A program made the translations under genes and the position numbers. The notes beneath the pieces were generated by a model that saw only the letters and a program-made list of their open reading frames with translations, made no database searches and had not been told where the DNA came from. From contig WRLE01000001.1 of the NCBI GenBank assembly GCA_009777775.1, positions 216,768-280,767 on the forward strand: DNA of 64,000 bases. Reading direction: 5' to 3'. Below, piece after piece: positions 1 to 8,025 of this stretch. This DNA is from Oscillospiraceae bacterium (GTDB lineage: Bacteria > Bacillota > Clostridia > Oscillospirales > Oscillospiraceae). Positions within the stretch are counted from its first letter, which is position 1; every line of letters begins with the position of its first letter.

Positions 1-1454
1 CCAACCCTAATCTGCTCTTCCACACCATTACGACCAACTAAAGTGAAGCCATACAGCTCCCCCTCAACCAGATAATAGCTGTTCCCCGAGCCGTCATATC
101 GAGCATCGGAAGATATCATCGTAATCTGCCCCCTGATTTCGCCGTATTCGTTATGTGGCAATGCCGGAAAACGATATCGGACTTCTTGCCCAATTTGTAT
201 CTCCGCTATATCAGCATTGAGAATCGCAAGGGAAACCTTCATTGTACCGTCGGCATCGGGGACAATGGTGGCTATCTCCATCCCCGCTTGAATATAATCT
301 CCAGCAGTCAGCTCCGTATAAAGGTTCAGCACTCCGTCAATGGGAGCATAAACATTGGAGTCAGATATGGACTGCCTAATTTGAACTAAATCTCGATATA
401 TCGCATTCAAGCTGTTTTGCAAGCTAAATATACCATCCGAGGCAGCGGTCAGAGCATCCAGCTTATGTTTTTCCGCAAGGAGTGCTTCATCATAACCCAT
501 ATCGGAAAAAGCAGCGATGGTAGCACTGGCAGTTCGAGACCTGCCATCGAGGTCGCCTATCGCATTCTCTAAGCTCCTGATGTTTTGCTCTATATTCACG
601 ATGGTTTCCGCTTCGTATCTGTCACGGTCGATTAATGCGGATTCCAAATCGAATTTAGCAGCTTCCATTTCCCTAGCGGAGATTGCACCTTCGTAATACA
701 ATATCTCGGAGCGTTCATATGATTGTTCCAACTGTTCGATGACGCTACCGAAACGCTGCATATTCATAGAGTAGTCCAAATATCTGCTATACTGCTCCCC
801 GCTTGACTCGGGAACAAGGCAGCTCCCTTGGGCAATCGAATCTTTCAAAAGATTCCAGCTCTGGAGATGAGATGCATATCGACCTCTATCAGTACCAGCA
901 TTTCCCAATGCAACATTAGCATCTCGTAAAATCCGTTGGAAATCCATATTAGCGTGCCTTAGTTGCTCCAGAGCCAAGTCTCTGTCGGTTATATATTTTT
1001 CATATCTGAAGTAGTATTCAGATTCCCCAAGCAAATCCAAGTTAAACAAATTGGTTTCCGAAGTAATACTCTCCCTGAGTTTTTCCAAGCAGGCTATATG
1101 GGTGCTTAAAGTATCGTATTGCTCACTCAAAGTCTTTTCCACATTTGCCTGCATCTGAGCATCTATGCGAAAGAGCAATGCTCCACTCTCCACACGGATT
1201 CCTTCTTCGAGGAAGGATTCGGCAACCCTGCCGGTATATGAGTTTCGTATGGTGCTGATGGGTTCGTTGGGCCTGACACTCCCCACCGCGCTGACATAAT
1301 AATCGATTTCTCCAACAAAAGCCCAGATCAAAGCAGTAGCAATGAGGGTTATGAGCAAATATATGAACCATGATATTGACCTGTGAGGTCGTTCGGCAAG
1401 TACCTCACGGCTGTCGCTCATGTACTTTAGCTCCAGCGTGTCTTCCCTTCTCAT
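1..1454 (-). CDS. HlyD-family secretion adaptor (partial, runs off left edge)
   Basis: The reading frame is open from an ATG at 1454 to the left edge, so the C-terminus is missing. The N-terminus is cytoplasmic (about 30 residues), followed by one membrane segment (about 31-49) and then a segment typical of the membrane-fusion/HlyD beta-barrel and lipoyl region (for example VRPNEPISTIRNSYTGRV). A long Gln/Glu/Leu-rich helical stretch follows, as expected for the coiled-coil hairpin. The start overlaps the stop of the upstream C39 ABC exporter by 3 nt (ATGA arrangement), so the two are translationally coupled. By family knowledge such adaptors pair with peptidase-containing ABC exporters to move leader-cleaved bacteriocins across the envelope. 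Confident as to family; substrate inferred from the two peptides upstream. Confidence 0.85.
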   Translation of the reverse strand, partial: MRREDTLELKYMSDSREVLAERPHRSISWFIYLLITLIATALIWAFVGEIDYYVSAVGSVRPNEPISTIRNSYTGRVAESFLEEGIRVESGALLFRIDAQMQANVEKTLSEQYDTLSTHIACLEKLRESITSETNLFNLDLLGESEYYFRYEKYITDRDLALEQLRHANMDFQRILRDANVALGNAGTDRGRYASHLQSWNLLKDSIAQGSCLVPESSGEQYSRYLDYSMNMQRFGSVIEQLEQSYERSEILYYEGAISAREMEAAKFDLESALIDRDRYEAETIVNIEQNIRSLENAIGDLDGRSRTASATIAAFSDMGYDEALLAEKHKLDALTAASDGIFSLQNSLNAIYRDLVQIRQSISDSNVYAPIDGVLNLYTELTAGDYIQAGMEIATIVPDADGTMKVSLAILNADIAEIQIGQEVRYRFPALPHNEYGEIRGQITMISSDARYDGSGNSYYLVEGELYGFTLVGRNGVEEQIRV

Positions 1455-3640
1455 ATTACTTGCACCCCCTGGACTTCACTTTGGGATTCGGGGAGCTGCT
1501 CCATCCAAAAACGATAATACCGACCTTCGAGAGCCATAAGCTCGTCGTGAGTCCCGCTTTCAGCGATGGAGCCTTTGTCCATGATATATATCCTATCACA
1601 ACGCATGATTGTACTCAGACGATGGGCAATGACGATGGTTGTAATTCCACTAGTCTGCTCGTCAATCATGCGGCTGATTGCCTTTTCCGTGATACTATCA
1701 AGGTTGCTGGTCGCCTCGTCCATAATGAGGATGTCAGGGTTTTTCAAAAGTGCCCTTGTTATCGCCAAACGCTGCTTCTGTCCTCCTGAGAGATTAGCTC
1801 CGTTCTCCTCCAGCATGGTCTCGTAGCGTAGTGGCATGGCATTGATGAAGTCGTGGGATTGGGTCATGGTAGCCACCCTGACGACATCTTCCATCGTCGG
1901 ATCGGACAGCCCCAATGTCAAGTTGTCATAAATCGTACCGCTAAAGAGGAATATGTCCTGGGAAATATATGCAATCTTTTCCCGCAACCACTCCGTGTTG
2001 ATGTCTTGAATGTTATATTCGCCTATTTTTATCTCGCCCTTCTCCCAAGGGTAAAAGTTCAAAAGCAGTTTCACCAAAGTAGTTTTCCCCGAGCCACTTT
2101 CACCCACGAAAGCAACCTTTTCCCCTGCCTTTATGTCGAGATCGATACCTTCCAAGACAAGCTGCCTGGTGCCGTATCTGAAGTCCAGCTCTTTTATTGA
2201 TATAGGAGCATGGAGAGACGCAGGTGTAATCTTCTTGTCTTCACTCTCACCCTTTTCTGGCTCTAAGTCTAGAATCTCGCCCAGCCTGTCCGAGGCGACC
2301 ATCGCCGTCTGGAGCATGGGTTGGAGGTTTATGAGGTTCTTCACAGGATTGAGAAAATAGACCAGCAACGCATTGAATGTGAGAAGCTGCCCAATGGTCA
2401 TATTGCCACGAATAACGGAAACAGCACCCACCCAGAGAATGGCGATGCCACCCACAGAAGATATGAAGCCAGAGAGCGAGCCAGATATGTTATTGAGTAC
2501 TCCATTTTTGAAAAGGCTACGCTGGAGCCTGACGAACTTCCTCTCTGTTTCTATATTCGCAGAGCGTTCAGAGTTGAAAGCTTTCACCGTTTCTATACCA
2601 TTGAGAGACTCAATGAGAAAAGAAGTGAGCTGAGCGTTCTCCTCCATGCTCTTTTTATTAACTTCTCTTAAAGGCTTGTTGAAGGAAAAGACAATGACCC
2701 CATACAGGAGTACAACAATAGCCGATACGAAGAACATGGAACTATTTTGCATATAGAGTATAGCTCCGCCAAATAAAGCCATCAGCGTATCAATCATGAT
2801 GGTCAGAGTAGCCCCAGATATAGCCTCCCTAACCTTGGTGGCATCCATGAAGCGGGAAATAATTTCACCAACCTTCCGAGTGCCAAAGAAGCCCATGGGC
2901 AAGCCCAAGACATGGGAATAGTAACCCAATAGAAGATTTATGTCTAGCTTCTGGCTCATGTAAAGAAGCATATGTGAGCGGAAAGCACCCAAAAGTATCT
3001 GGAAAAGATACAAAGCAATGACCCCGACTGAAACCACGGTCAAAGTACGCTCCAGTAAATTGGGTAGTATATCATCCATCATCACTTTGAAATAGAAGGA
3101 TGCTCCTATCCCCAAAACCGTATATACCAGCGAAGCGAAAAATATGTTTATAAGCAACGCCCTCTGTGGAACTAAATAACGCAAAAAGCGCGACCAGATG
3201 CTTTTCGTCTGATCGCCTTTTTCAAAGGACTGTGTGGGTGCCATGAGTATGAGAACCCCAGTCCACTCCTGAAAGAACTCTTCTGGTGAAACTTTCCTGA
3301 TACCCTTGGCAGGGTCAGCTAATATGACTTGCTTCTTGGTGATTTTATGAATAACCACATAATGGAGCAACGACCCATTCACAATGACATGGGCAACAGC
3401 AGGCAGCGGAAAAGGAGTAAAAAAAGCTTCCTGATCTCCCCTGACCCCCTTCGCAGAAAAACCAAGACGCTCTGCAGCCTTAATCATACCCAGAGCATTA
3501 GTCCCCTGCTTGTCGGTTCCAGCCACCTCACGTATACGAGTAATGGGAGTTTTCAACCCATATTGCCTGCAAATAATAGCAAGGCAAGCAGCCCCACAGT
3601 CGGTGATGTCATATTGGAGTATGGAAGCATAACGCGGCAT
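1451..3640 (-). CDS. Bacteriocin-type ABC exporter with N-terminal C39 peptidase
   Basis: A 729-residue protein with the full three-part layout of a peptidase-containing ABC transporter. The C39 cysteine peptidase domain (1-135) shows Gln9, the catalytic Cys15 in DCGAAC, His93 in LLHYVV and Asp109 in LADP. A transmembrane domain with about six helices follows (about 160-450). The ATPase domain (470-720) has Walker A GESGSGKTT, signature LSGGQKQR and Walker B ILIMDEATS. The peptidase cleaves after the double glycine of peptide leaders while the ABC part exports the product. Two GG-leader peptides lie 1.3-1.7 kb upstream on the same strand, which are the obvious substrates. The HlyD adaptor follows with overlap. 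All catalytic residues are present, so it should be active. Confidence 0.95.
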   Translation of the reverse strand: MPRYASILQYDITDCGAACLAIICRQYGLKTPITRIREVAGTDKQGTNALGMIKAAERLGFSAKGVRGDQEAFFTPFPLPAVAHVIVNGSLLHYVVIHKITKKQVILADPAKGIRKVSPEEFFQEWTGVLILMAPTQSFEKGDQTKSIWSRFLRYLVPQRALLINIFFASLVYTVLGIGASFYFKVMMDDILPNLLERTLTVVSVGVIALYLFQILLGAFRSHMLLYMSQKLDINLLLGYYSHVLGLPMGFFGTRKVGEIISRFMDATKVREAISGATLTIMIDTLMALFGGAILYMQNSSMFFVSAIVVLLYGVIVFSFNKPLREVNKKSMEENAQLTSFLIESLNGIETVKAFNSERSANIETERKFVRLQRSLFKNGVLNNISGSLSGFISSVGGIAILWVGAVSVIRGNMTIGQLLTFNALLVYFLNPVKNLINLQPMLQTAMVASDRLGEILDLEPEKGESEDKKITPASLHAPISIKELDFRYGTRQLVLEGIDLDIKAGEKVAFVGESGSGKTTLVKLLLNFYPWEKGEIKIGEYNIQDINTEWLREKIAYISQDIFLFSGTIYDNLTLGLSDPTMEDVVRVATMTQSHDFINAMPLRYETMLEENGANLSGGQKQRLAITRALLKNPDILIMDEATSNLDSITEKAISRMIDEQTSGITTIVIAHRLSTIMRCDRIYIMDKGSIAESGTHDELMALEGRYYRFWMEQLPESQSEVQGVQVI

Positions 3641-3779
3641 GGGTGATCAGTCCTTTTGTATATATACAATAGCAAATTGCCTTAATACAGTTGTATTACA
3701 ATGAATAATGAGTTTTATCTATTTATGTGGAACTTAAAAAGTAGAAATTGACAATTACAATTGACAATATATAATCATA

Positions 3780-4481
3780 TTATATAAAGTAGTTATTTTG
3801 TTTATGGTGTTCTTTAATTAGTCTATCATGTTCTATATAATCTTGAAGAGTTAATTTGTCGACACCTACAAGCTTATCAGCTTTATATAGTCGAATAAAT
3901 ACTACCTGATCTTGTAATGCATTTTTTGTTTTTTTTACATCAATCAAATTAACATCCTTGTAATGAACGATATATTTTCCTGTGATAAAAAATTCGTTAG
4001 TAAATATACATATAAGATCAAAATAAAAAGCTGTGAGAATAAGTTGCAAATAGTAAGCAAATATTATGGAAACTACAAGATATTTTGTCAGTTTCGCTTC
4101 ATCATAATCGCTACATATGATTAGGATTATTATAGACATAAACACAATCCCAGCATAAGGTGAATAATGCATTATTTTTGATGTTGTTTTGTATTTTTTT
4201 TGTGAATATTTTGATTTCATATAACCATTGTTTTCTACTTGAAGCTTTGATAGCTTTTTAGTATATCGAGACCAGAAACAATAGCTTAAAAAAACTAGTA
4301 CTGAATAAAACCCACCAAGTAGCTTAAGTCTCACAATCGAGTTTTGAATATAAAAATAAAATAGTAAAAAGATACCAAGATAAATAATAATAAAAAGAAG
4401 CATTTTATTAAGCAAACTATCCAATGGTTTGCTTCTGGTATGAAAATATCTATTTTTGAATAGTTTTTCTGAAAAAACCAT
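3780..4481 (-). CDS. Multi-spanning membrane protein of the bacteriocin locus
   Basis: A 233-residue protein of no family I recognise. It has two hydrophobic segments near residues 27-48 and 53-70, a basic loop, two more near 108-125 and 133-157, then a soluble C-terminal part (about 160-233) with alternating beta-like residues that could be a PH-like membrane-associated fold. It lies between the small peptides and the C39 exporter on the same strand, with 139 nt before the exporter. Position and membrane topology fit an immunity or accessory protein for the bacteriocin, but that is inference. Composition is strongly AT-rich. Confidence 0.6.
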   Translation of the reverse strand: MVFSEKLFKNRYFHTRSKPLDSLLNKMLLFIIIYLGIFLLFYFYIQNSIVRLKLLGGFYSVLVFLSYCFWSRYTKKLSKLQVENNGYMKSKYSQKKYKTTSKIMHYSPYAGIVFMSIIILIICSDYDEAKLTKYLVVSIIFAYYLQLILTAFYFDLICIFTNEFFITGKYIVHYKDVNLIDVKKTKNALQDQVVFIRLYKADKLVGVDKLTLQDYIEHDRLIKEHHKQNNYFI

Positions 4482-4569
4482 ATAAAATTCTCCTAACTCT
4501 CAATGCAGATTTGAAATATATTCAAACCTGCATGTAAGAGTTTGTATTTGGCTGAGATGACATTAGCTT

Positions 4570-4893
4570 TCATTCAATAGATGATTTCGATGACATTGAT
4601 GTCTTATTATCAGCCTTGACAATTCGATATGGTGGCATAACAAAAGCGGTGATAGCAATGGTAGATAGCATTAATTCCAGCGTAGAATAATTGTTAATAT
4701 ATAACGATACTGGAATCACGAGAGATAGACCACCTAGTACAATTCCTACTATACAAAACGTCCTTATCCATTTTCTCCCACCAATCGATTTATTTTGTTT
4801 ACAATATTGTGCGACTTTGATTGCGCAATAGACATTCTGAATAACATTCAGACTAGCTAATAAAATGTTAATAACATCGATATTTATGCTCAT
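4570..4893 (-). CDS. Small membrane protein, possible bacteriocin immunity protein
   Basis: A 107-residue protein with hydrophobic segments at about 8-30, 45-67 and 70-88 and a polar, serine-rich tail. It begins 4 nt after the stop codon of the 55-residue GG-leader peptide and on the same strand, so the two are almost certainly co-transcribed. Small multi-spanning proteins directly behind class II bacteriocin genes are often immunity proteins; here only position and topology support that. I see no conserved motif that names a family. Confidence 0.6.
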   Translation of the reverse strand: MSINIDVINILLASLNVIQNVYCAIKVAQYCKQNKSIGGRKWIRTFCIVGIVLGGLSLVIPVSLYINNYSTLELMLSTIAITAFVMPPYRIVKADNKTSMSSKSSIE

Positions 4894-4897
4894 AGTT

Positions 4898-5065
4898 TTA
4901 GGTGTAAAAGATTTGAGCGATACTTACTGCGGTAATCATATAACCAACAGGACCACCTACCATGGTTCCACCGATGGCAAGTAACGCTTGTCCAATTTTA
5001 CAGCCAAGGCATCCGCCTTCAATGGATAACAATTCTAAAGTATTTAGTTCGTTAAACTTTTTCAT
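4898..5065 (-). CDS. Double-glycine-leader bacteriocin-like peptide (55 aa)
   Basis: The true start is the ATG at 5065, behind AAGGAG about 8 nt upstream; a longer frame extending to 5194 has no such site. The 55-residue product splits into an 18-residue leader (MKKFNELNTLELLSIEGG) matching the L-x(4)-E-L-x-x-I-x-G-G pattern and a 37-residue core that starts with CLGC, contains a GG-rich hydrophobic stretch and ends in a hydrophobic segment. The Cys-x-x-Cys pair could form a disulfide. By family knowledge the C39 exporter in this locus would cut after Gly18. The gene follows the 78-residue peptide by 11 nt, so the pair may be a two-peptide (class IIb-like) bacteriocin; that pairing is inference. 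Confidence 0.85.
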   Translation of the reverse strand: MKKFNELNTLELLSIEGGCLGCKIGQALLAIGGTMVGGPVGYMITAVSIAQIFYT

Positions 5066-5076
5066 TATAATTCTCC

Positions 5077-5313
5077 TTAATGAAACATTTGTGATATACC
5101 CCAAACTGCGAGTCCCACTGTAACAAAAGCTGCACCAACTGCCATGAATGGTGTAGAAATAATTGCCGTTGCAGCAACTGCAATTGGAGCCCATGCGGCA
5201 CTAACGACTCCTGCTGTACCAAGAACAGCATTAGCACCGCCATTAACAAGCAGAGTATCCTCTTTGTTCAAATCCGTGAAGCCGTAAGGCTTCGTTGCTA
5301 TTATGGTTGTCAT
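5077..5313 (-). CDS. Double-glycine-leader bacteriocin-like peptide (78 aa)
   Basis: A 78-residue product with a strong AGGAGG ribosome binding site 9 nt before the ATG at 5313. The first 26 residues end in LNKEDTLLVNGG, a classical double-glycine leader; the 52-residue core is almost wholly hydrophobic (Ala, Val, Ile, Gly) with one Pro-containing bend near APIAVAA and another near STPFMAVG, so it could form membrane-spanning helices. It is the first gene after a good sigma-A promoter at 5337-5365 and leads the operon into the 55-residue peptide, two membrane proteins and the exporter. Class II bacteriocin is the best reading. A quorum or signalling peptide is less likely, given the length and hydrophobicity. 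Confidence 0.85.
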   Translation of the reverse strand: MTTIIATKPYGFTDLNKEDTLLVNGGANAVLGTAGVVSAAWAPIAVAATAIISTPFMAVGAAFVTVGLAVWGISQMFH

Positions 5314-5336
5314 GATTGCATTCCTCCTATAATTAT

Positions 5337-5365
5337 TTTATATCAAACACTGCTCGCTTTGTCTA
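5337..5365 (-). promoter_or_regulatory. Sigma-A promoter of the bacteriocin operon
   Basis: On the minus strand: TAGACA (5360-5365), a 17-nt spacer and TATAAA (5337-5342), each hexamer one mismatch from consensus. It sits 24 nt upstream of the start codon of the 78-residue peptide and inside the gap that separates that gene from the 157-residue gene upstream, so the peptides can be expressed independently of it. Confidence 0.75.
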
Positions 5366-5405
5366 GTGTGCACCCATAACATTACAAGCTATGTGATATA
5401 TGTGT

Positions 5406-5879
5406 TTATAATATGTTTGGGCTGATTCCTATATAAACATCGACTATCATGTCCTCTACGTCATAAATAGTATTTGCATCTTTGGTTGTTACGTTATAAG
5501 CGCATGTAATTGGTTGTAGCTCGTGTTCTTGAATATAAGCCATCAACAAGTTACATGTGTCTTGAAGGGTTGATGGATTTCCAATGTGCCTAATAGAAAC
5601 TGCATTTGTAACGTGTATCTCTGCTTTACATACACAACCCTCTGGAGGTACGAAAGGCTTATCTAGTGGTATTAGAATTTCGATGTCAAGTAGTTGCACT
5701 CCATCCTGCTGTTCAATCGAAAATGTTACTGATACTGTAGGACCAGTCTTGATGTACCCACCTTCTTCGATGAACCTGCCAATATGTTCAGTTTCCTGTT
5801 GCAATTCTGCTTGTGTTAGTTTCTTGCGAAAAGACAACACATTTGTCATTCGAAACTCAAGGTTTTCTTGAATGCTCAC
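5406..5879 (-). CDS. Hypothetical protein, possible GyrI-like/DUF5085-type fold
   Basis: A 157-residue soluble protein read from a GTG at 5879 behind a GGGGG-containing site. It looks like an alpha/beta protein with a segment (about 40-110) reminiscent of GyrI-like effector-binding domains: an amphipathic helix, a phrase around GGYIKTGPTVSVTF, then a strand-rich region and an FVPPEG loop. I am not certain of the family; DUF5085 proteins of similar length are found near secreted-toxin loci. There is no DNA-binding segment, no signal peptide and no membrane helix. It lies between the inverted repeats (5920-6091) and the bacteriocin promoter, so it is the first gene that a promoter in the repeat-flanked segment would transcribe leftward. 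Confidence 0.5.
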   Translation of the reverse strand: MSIQENLEFRMTNVLSFRKKLTQAELQQETEHIGRFIEEGGYIKTGPTVSVTFSIEQQDGVQLLDIEILIPLDKPFVPPEGCVCKAEIHVTNAVSIRHIGNPSTLQDTCNLLMAYIQEHELQPITCAYNVTTKDANTIYDVEDMIVDVYIGISPNIL

Positions 5880-5919
5880 TCTTATTACCCCCGTAAATAA
5901 AGATGGTATTAATTCTTTA

Positions 5920-5945
5920 TGTAACAGACTACGGAAAGTGTTACA
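5920..5945 (+). repeat. Left inverted repeat, candidate recombination site
   Basis: A 26-nt site of form TGTAAC-N14-GTTACA whose central part reads GACTACGGAAA. It matches the reverse complement of 6066-6091 at 24 of 26 positions, and one more flanking base on each side also matches, giving 28 nt. Each copy is itself a partial dyad, so it can be written as two 11-bp arms around a 6-bp asymmetric centre (TACGGA), the geometry of tyrosine-recombinase core sites. It lies 41 nt upstream of the 157-residue gene. Confidence 0.7.
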
Positions 5946-6065
5946 TAAACGATAAAATACTTGCTATTACAACAGATAGAACGAATCGATTACGATGTAT
6001 TATTAGTAAGTTGCAAACAAGAAGTTTGGAATAGACAATTGCGATTACAGTAAAAAATCACCCAA
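5946..6065. other. 120-bp segment between inverted repeats, candidate invertible element
   Basis: AT-rich, no open reading frame. On the plus strand a weak promoter-like pair can be read: TTGCAA (6011-6016), 17 nt, GACAAT (6034-6039), pointing toward the recombinase. I see no clear promoter on the minus strand. If the flanking repeats recombine, this pair would point at the 157-residue gene and the bacteriocin operon instead. The alternative is that the two palindromic repeats are operators for a regulator. Confidence 0.45.
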
Positions 6066-6091
6066 TGTAACATTTTCCGTAGTCAGTTACA
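6066..6091 (-). repeat. Right inverted repeat, candidate recombination site
   Basis: The second copy of the TGTAAC-N14-GTTACA site, in the opposite orientation to 5920-5945, with two mismatches between copies. It lies about 68 nt upstream of the recombinase start and just before the TATAAT at 6119-6124, so the recombinase could also bind here to control its own gene. Confidence 0.7.
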
Positions 6092-6159
6092 TGGATGTTC
6101 TTTGGGCGATATATGAGGTATAATAAGTTCATATTAATACTATACTGGAGGACATTACA

Positions 6160-6816
6160 GTGGCAGTGACACAACCTATAAGGAATAACGAAGACATAAT
6201 CGCACTTACAAATTATTACCTCAATCTAAAACAGTATCGAAACCATGTGCTAATCGTTTTGTGTATCAATACCGCACTCCGCATTAGTGATATTTTGAGT
6301 TTGACTTGGGACGATGTTTATGACTTCAAAAGAGCTTGTTTTCGTAATAGCATCGATATTTTTGAGGGTAAAACCAAGAAATCTAAAATAATTGCTTTAA
6401 ATCAGTCGGTCACCGATGCGCTAGAACAACTAGCTTTAGAGTTCTTGCATAGCGGTAATCCAATCATCATGAACAAGCGGACAGGATTCGCCATCAGCCG
6501 TGTTCATGCTTTTCGCATAGTTCGCTCAGCCGGTGAATTTATAGGGTTACCTTATCATATTTCTCCTCATTCTCTTCGTAAAACCTTGGGGTATCATTCA
6601 TGGAAAAACAATGTTGGGGAATTGGTGTTATCCGAATTATTCAACCATAGCTCTACTGCAACAACTCGGAGGTATCTTGGTATAACCCAGGATGATTTAG
6701 ATGCAGTACTGATGGGGCTTGACTATTCTGATTCAAATGTTAATAAATCAAAGAATAAAGAAGTAGAAAAAGAAATAACAATTAATCTAAACTGTGTGCT
6801 TGTGATGCTATTATGA
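6160..6816 (+). CDS. Short tyrosine recombinase (FimB/RecV-size)
   Basis: A 218-residue protein that consists of the catalytic domain alone, without the N-terminal core-binding domain of phage integrases. The GTG start follows GGAGG with good spacing. The catalytic set can be read in full: Arg41 (ALRISD), a Lys in KTKKSK (71-75), His137 and Arg140 (HSLR), His163 (FNHSS) and the nucleophile Tyr172 (RRYLG). Stand-alone recombinases of this size are best known from phase-variation switches (FimB/FimE, clostridial RecV). An inverted pair of 26-bp sites lies just upstream, supporting that role. It could otherwise be a remnant of an integrative element, but no other element genes are near. The Lys/Glu-rich C-terminus ends in an odd hydrophobic tail. 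Confidence 0.85.
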   Translation: MAVTQPIRNNEDIIALTNYYLNLKQYRNHVLIVLCINTALRISDILSLTWDDVYDFKRACFRNSIDIFEGKTKKSKIIALNQSVTDALEQLALEFLHSGNPIIMNKRTGFAISRVHAFRIVRSAGEFIGLPYHISPHSLRKTLGYHSWKNNVGELVLSELFNHSSTATTRRYLGITQDDLDAVLMGLDYSDSNVNKSKNKEVEKEITINLNCVLVMLL

Positions 6817-6830
6817 TTGTGATAACCTGT

Positions 6831-6871
6831 GATATTGGAGTCAACTTATCATGATTGGTTTTTCTTGTCAA
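6831..6871 (-). promoter_or_regulatory. Orphan copy of the CPBP-type promoter element
   Basis: Minus strand: TTGACA (6866-6871), 17 nt, TAAGTT (6843-6848), followed directly by GACTCCAATATCA. The same arrangement precedes two CPBP genes (9469-9510 and 21731-21779). Here no CPBP gene follows: transcription would run antisense through the recombinase gene toward the inverted repeats. It is either the relic of a deleted CPBP gene or a functional antisense promoter. Confidence 0.55.
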
Positions 6872-7254
6872 TACAAATGTGAAAAAAATGTAGAAACAAA
6901 TCCAAGTTTGTCAATATTACACAAATATAGTCATTAATACTAGTAAATAATGCCCAATAAACGCCCTAATTACTATCGGTTTATCGTTGGTATTACAGAG
7001 TTTCGCCTGCTTTCGTCATATTGCACAAGTTAAATGCTCGTATTATCAAATAATCATAGAAACATAATGATGATGAAATCACTAGGAGTACTCCTATTCA
7101 TTATTGCAATTAGCAGAAATTCTAAGGCACATATAACATGGACGCAACTTATAATAATTGAAAGAGTCATTTAAAATTTCGTAGCGGGTAAAATAATTTT
7201 TTGTGAAGATATAGTTATTTGTTCGTGATTGTTTATACTTGACCTTCTCTCATC
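6872..7254. other. Intergenic region without recognisable gene
   Basis: About 380 nt of AT-rich sequence between the recombinase and the toxin-antitoxin pair. No open frame with a ribosome binding site, no tandem repeat and no RNA gene was recognised. The region marks the boundary of the recombinase unit. Confidence 0.5.
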
Positions 7255-7292
7255 AAAAAAGAACAATGCAGTAAATGTTAACTACATTGTTC
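7255..7292 (-). terminator. Rho-independent terminator of the toxin-antitoxin operon
   Basis: On the minus strand the arms GAACAATG and CATTGTTC (7285-7292 and 7261-7268) close a 16-nt loop and are followed by TTTTTT. It lies 28 nt past the toxin stop codon. Confidence 0.75.
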
Positions 7293-7319
7293 AAAACTGA
7301 ATGTTTATTCAATTAAAAA

Positions 7320-7601
7320 TTACTGATTGAACAAATCCGCATGAGTTCCAGTGCCTGAAGCTACTAAAACCAATTCGTCTTCAATGATTCTATAAATGAG
7401 TAACCAATCTGGTTCAATATGACACTCACGATATCCTGTCATATCGCCTCTTAAAGGATGATCACGATAGTTTTCTGGTAATTGTCGATCAACGAGTAGT
7501 ATATTTAAAACAATAGTTAGTTTCGATATGTCTTTTCCACGTTTGCTCATCCGTTTCACATCGCGTTTCATTTTGTTTGTATATTTAATTGAGAGCAACA
7601 T
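7320..7601 (-). CDS. yafQ: YafQ-family toxin (RelE/ParE superfamily mRNA interferase)
   Basis: A 93-residue protein carrying the YafQ hallmark region LPENYRDHPLRGDMTGYRECHI followed by PDWLLIYRI, in the right order; the histidines (DHPL, CHIE) and the C-terminal THADLF segment correspond to the catalytic area of ribosome-dependent RNA endonucleases of this family. Its ATG shares one base with the stop codon of the antitoxin gene, so the two are coupled. The family cleaves translating mRNA when the antitoxin is degraded. Length and motif spacing are typical; nothing suggests inactivation. Confidence 0.93.
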   Translation of the reverse strand: MLLSIKYTNKMKRDVKRMSKRGKDISKLTIVLNILLVDRQLPENYRDHPLRGDMTGYRECHIEPDWLLIYRIIEDELVLVASGTGTHADLFNQ

Positions 7602-7873
7602 TAATCCTCCAACATGGAACTTACTGCTTCTTCAGCAGAAGCAAACGGGCCATAAATATTACGGTTCAATCGAATATCATCCATAGCTTCTTGAAGCTCA
7701 GTGTTTGGTTTTCTATCACGATAAAGCTTTATTTCAAAGGGAATACCGTTATGTTCAAGAGCAGCAGAAAGAAATATCCTTACAGCAGTAGAGATATCAA
7801 GACCTAACGCAGAAAACAATGATTCAGCTTCTGTTTTAATGCTTTCATCTATACGAACTTGTATTGTAGCCAT
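7601..7873 (-). CDS. dinJ: RelB/DinJ-family antitoxin
   Basis: The start is the ATG at 7873, preceded by GGAGGT at 7881-7886. The 90-residue product opens with MATIQVRIDESIKTEAE, the ribbon-helix-helix DNA-binding half typical of DinJ/RelB, continues with GLDISTAVRIFL and ends with a toxin-wrapping region. It binds and neutralises the YafQ toxin encoded next and, with it, represses the operon. A palindrome (ACCATGGT, 7904-7911) overlaps the -10 of the upstream promoter and is a likely operator. Confidence 0.93.
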   Translation of the reverse strand: MATIQVRIDESIKTEAESLFSALGLDISTAVRIFLSAALEHNGIPFEIKLYRDRKPNTELQEAMDDIRLNRNIYGPFASAEEAVSSMLED

Positions 7874-7903
7874 AATCCTGACCTCCAAAAATTATTTTGT
7901 ATG

Positions 7904-7935
7904 ACCATGGTACCACAATGTATAGCCAATGTCAA
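7904..7935 (-). promoter_or_regulatory. Promoter and operator of the YafQ/DinJ operon
   Basis: Minus strand: TTGACA (7930-7935), 17 nt, TACCAT (7907-7912). The palindrome ACCATGGT (7904-7911) covers the -10, fitting autorepression by the ribbon-helix-helix antitoxin. Confidence 0.75.
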
Positions 7936-8025
7936 TCGAATATTATGGTTTGTAATATAAAGTGATGAGTTTAAATTGTTAAACAAAAAGCTGTTAATCA
8001 TTTTGTTCGATTGCATTGTTTTGCT

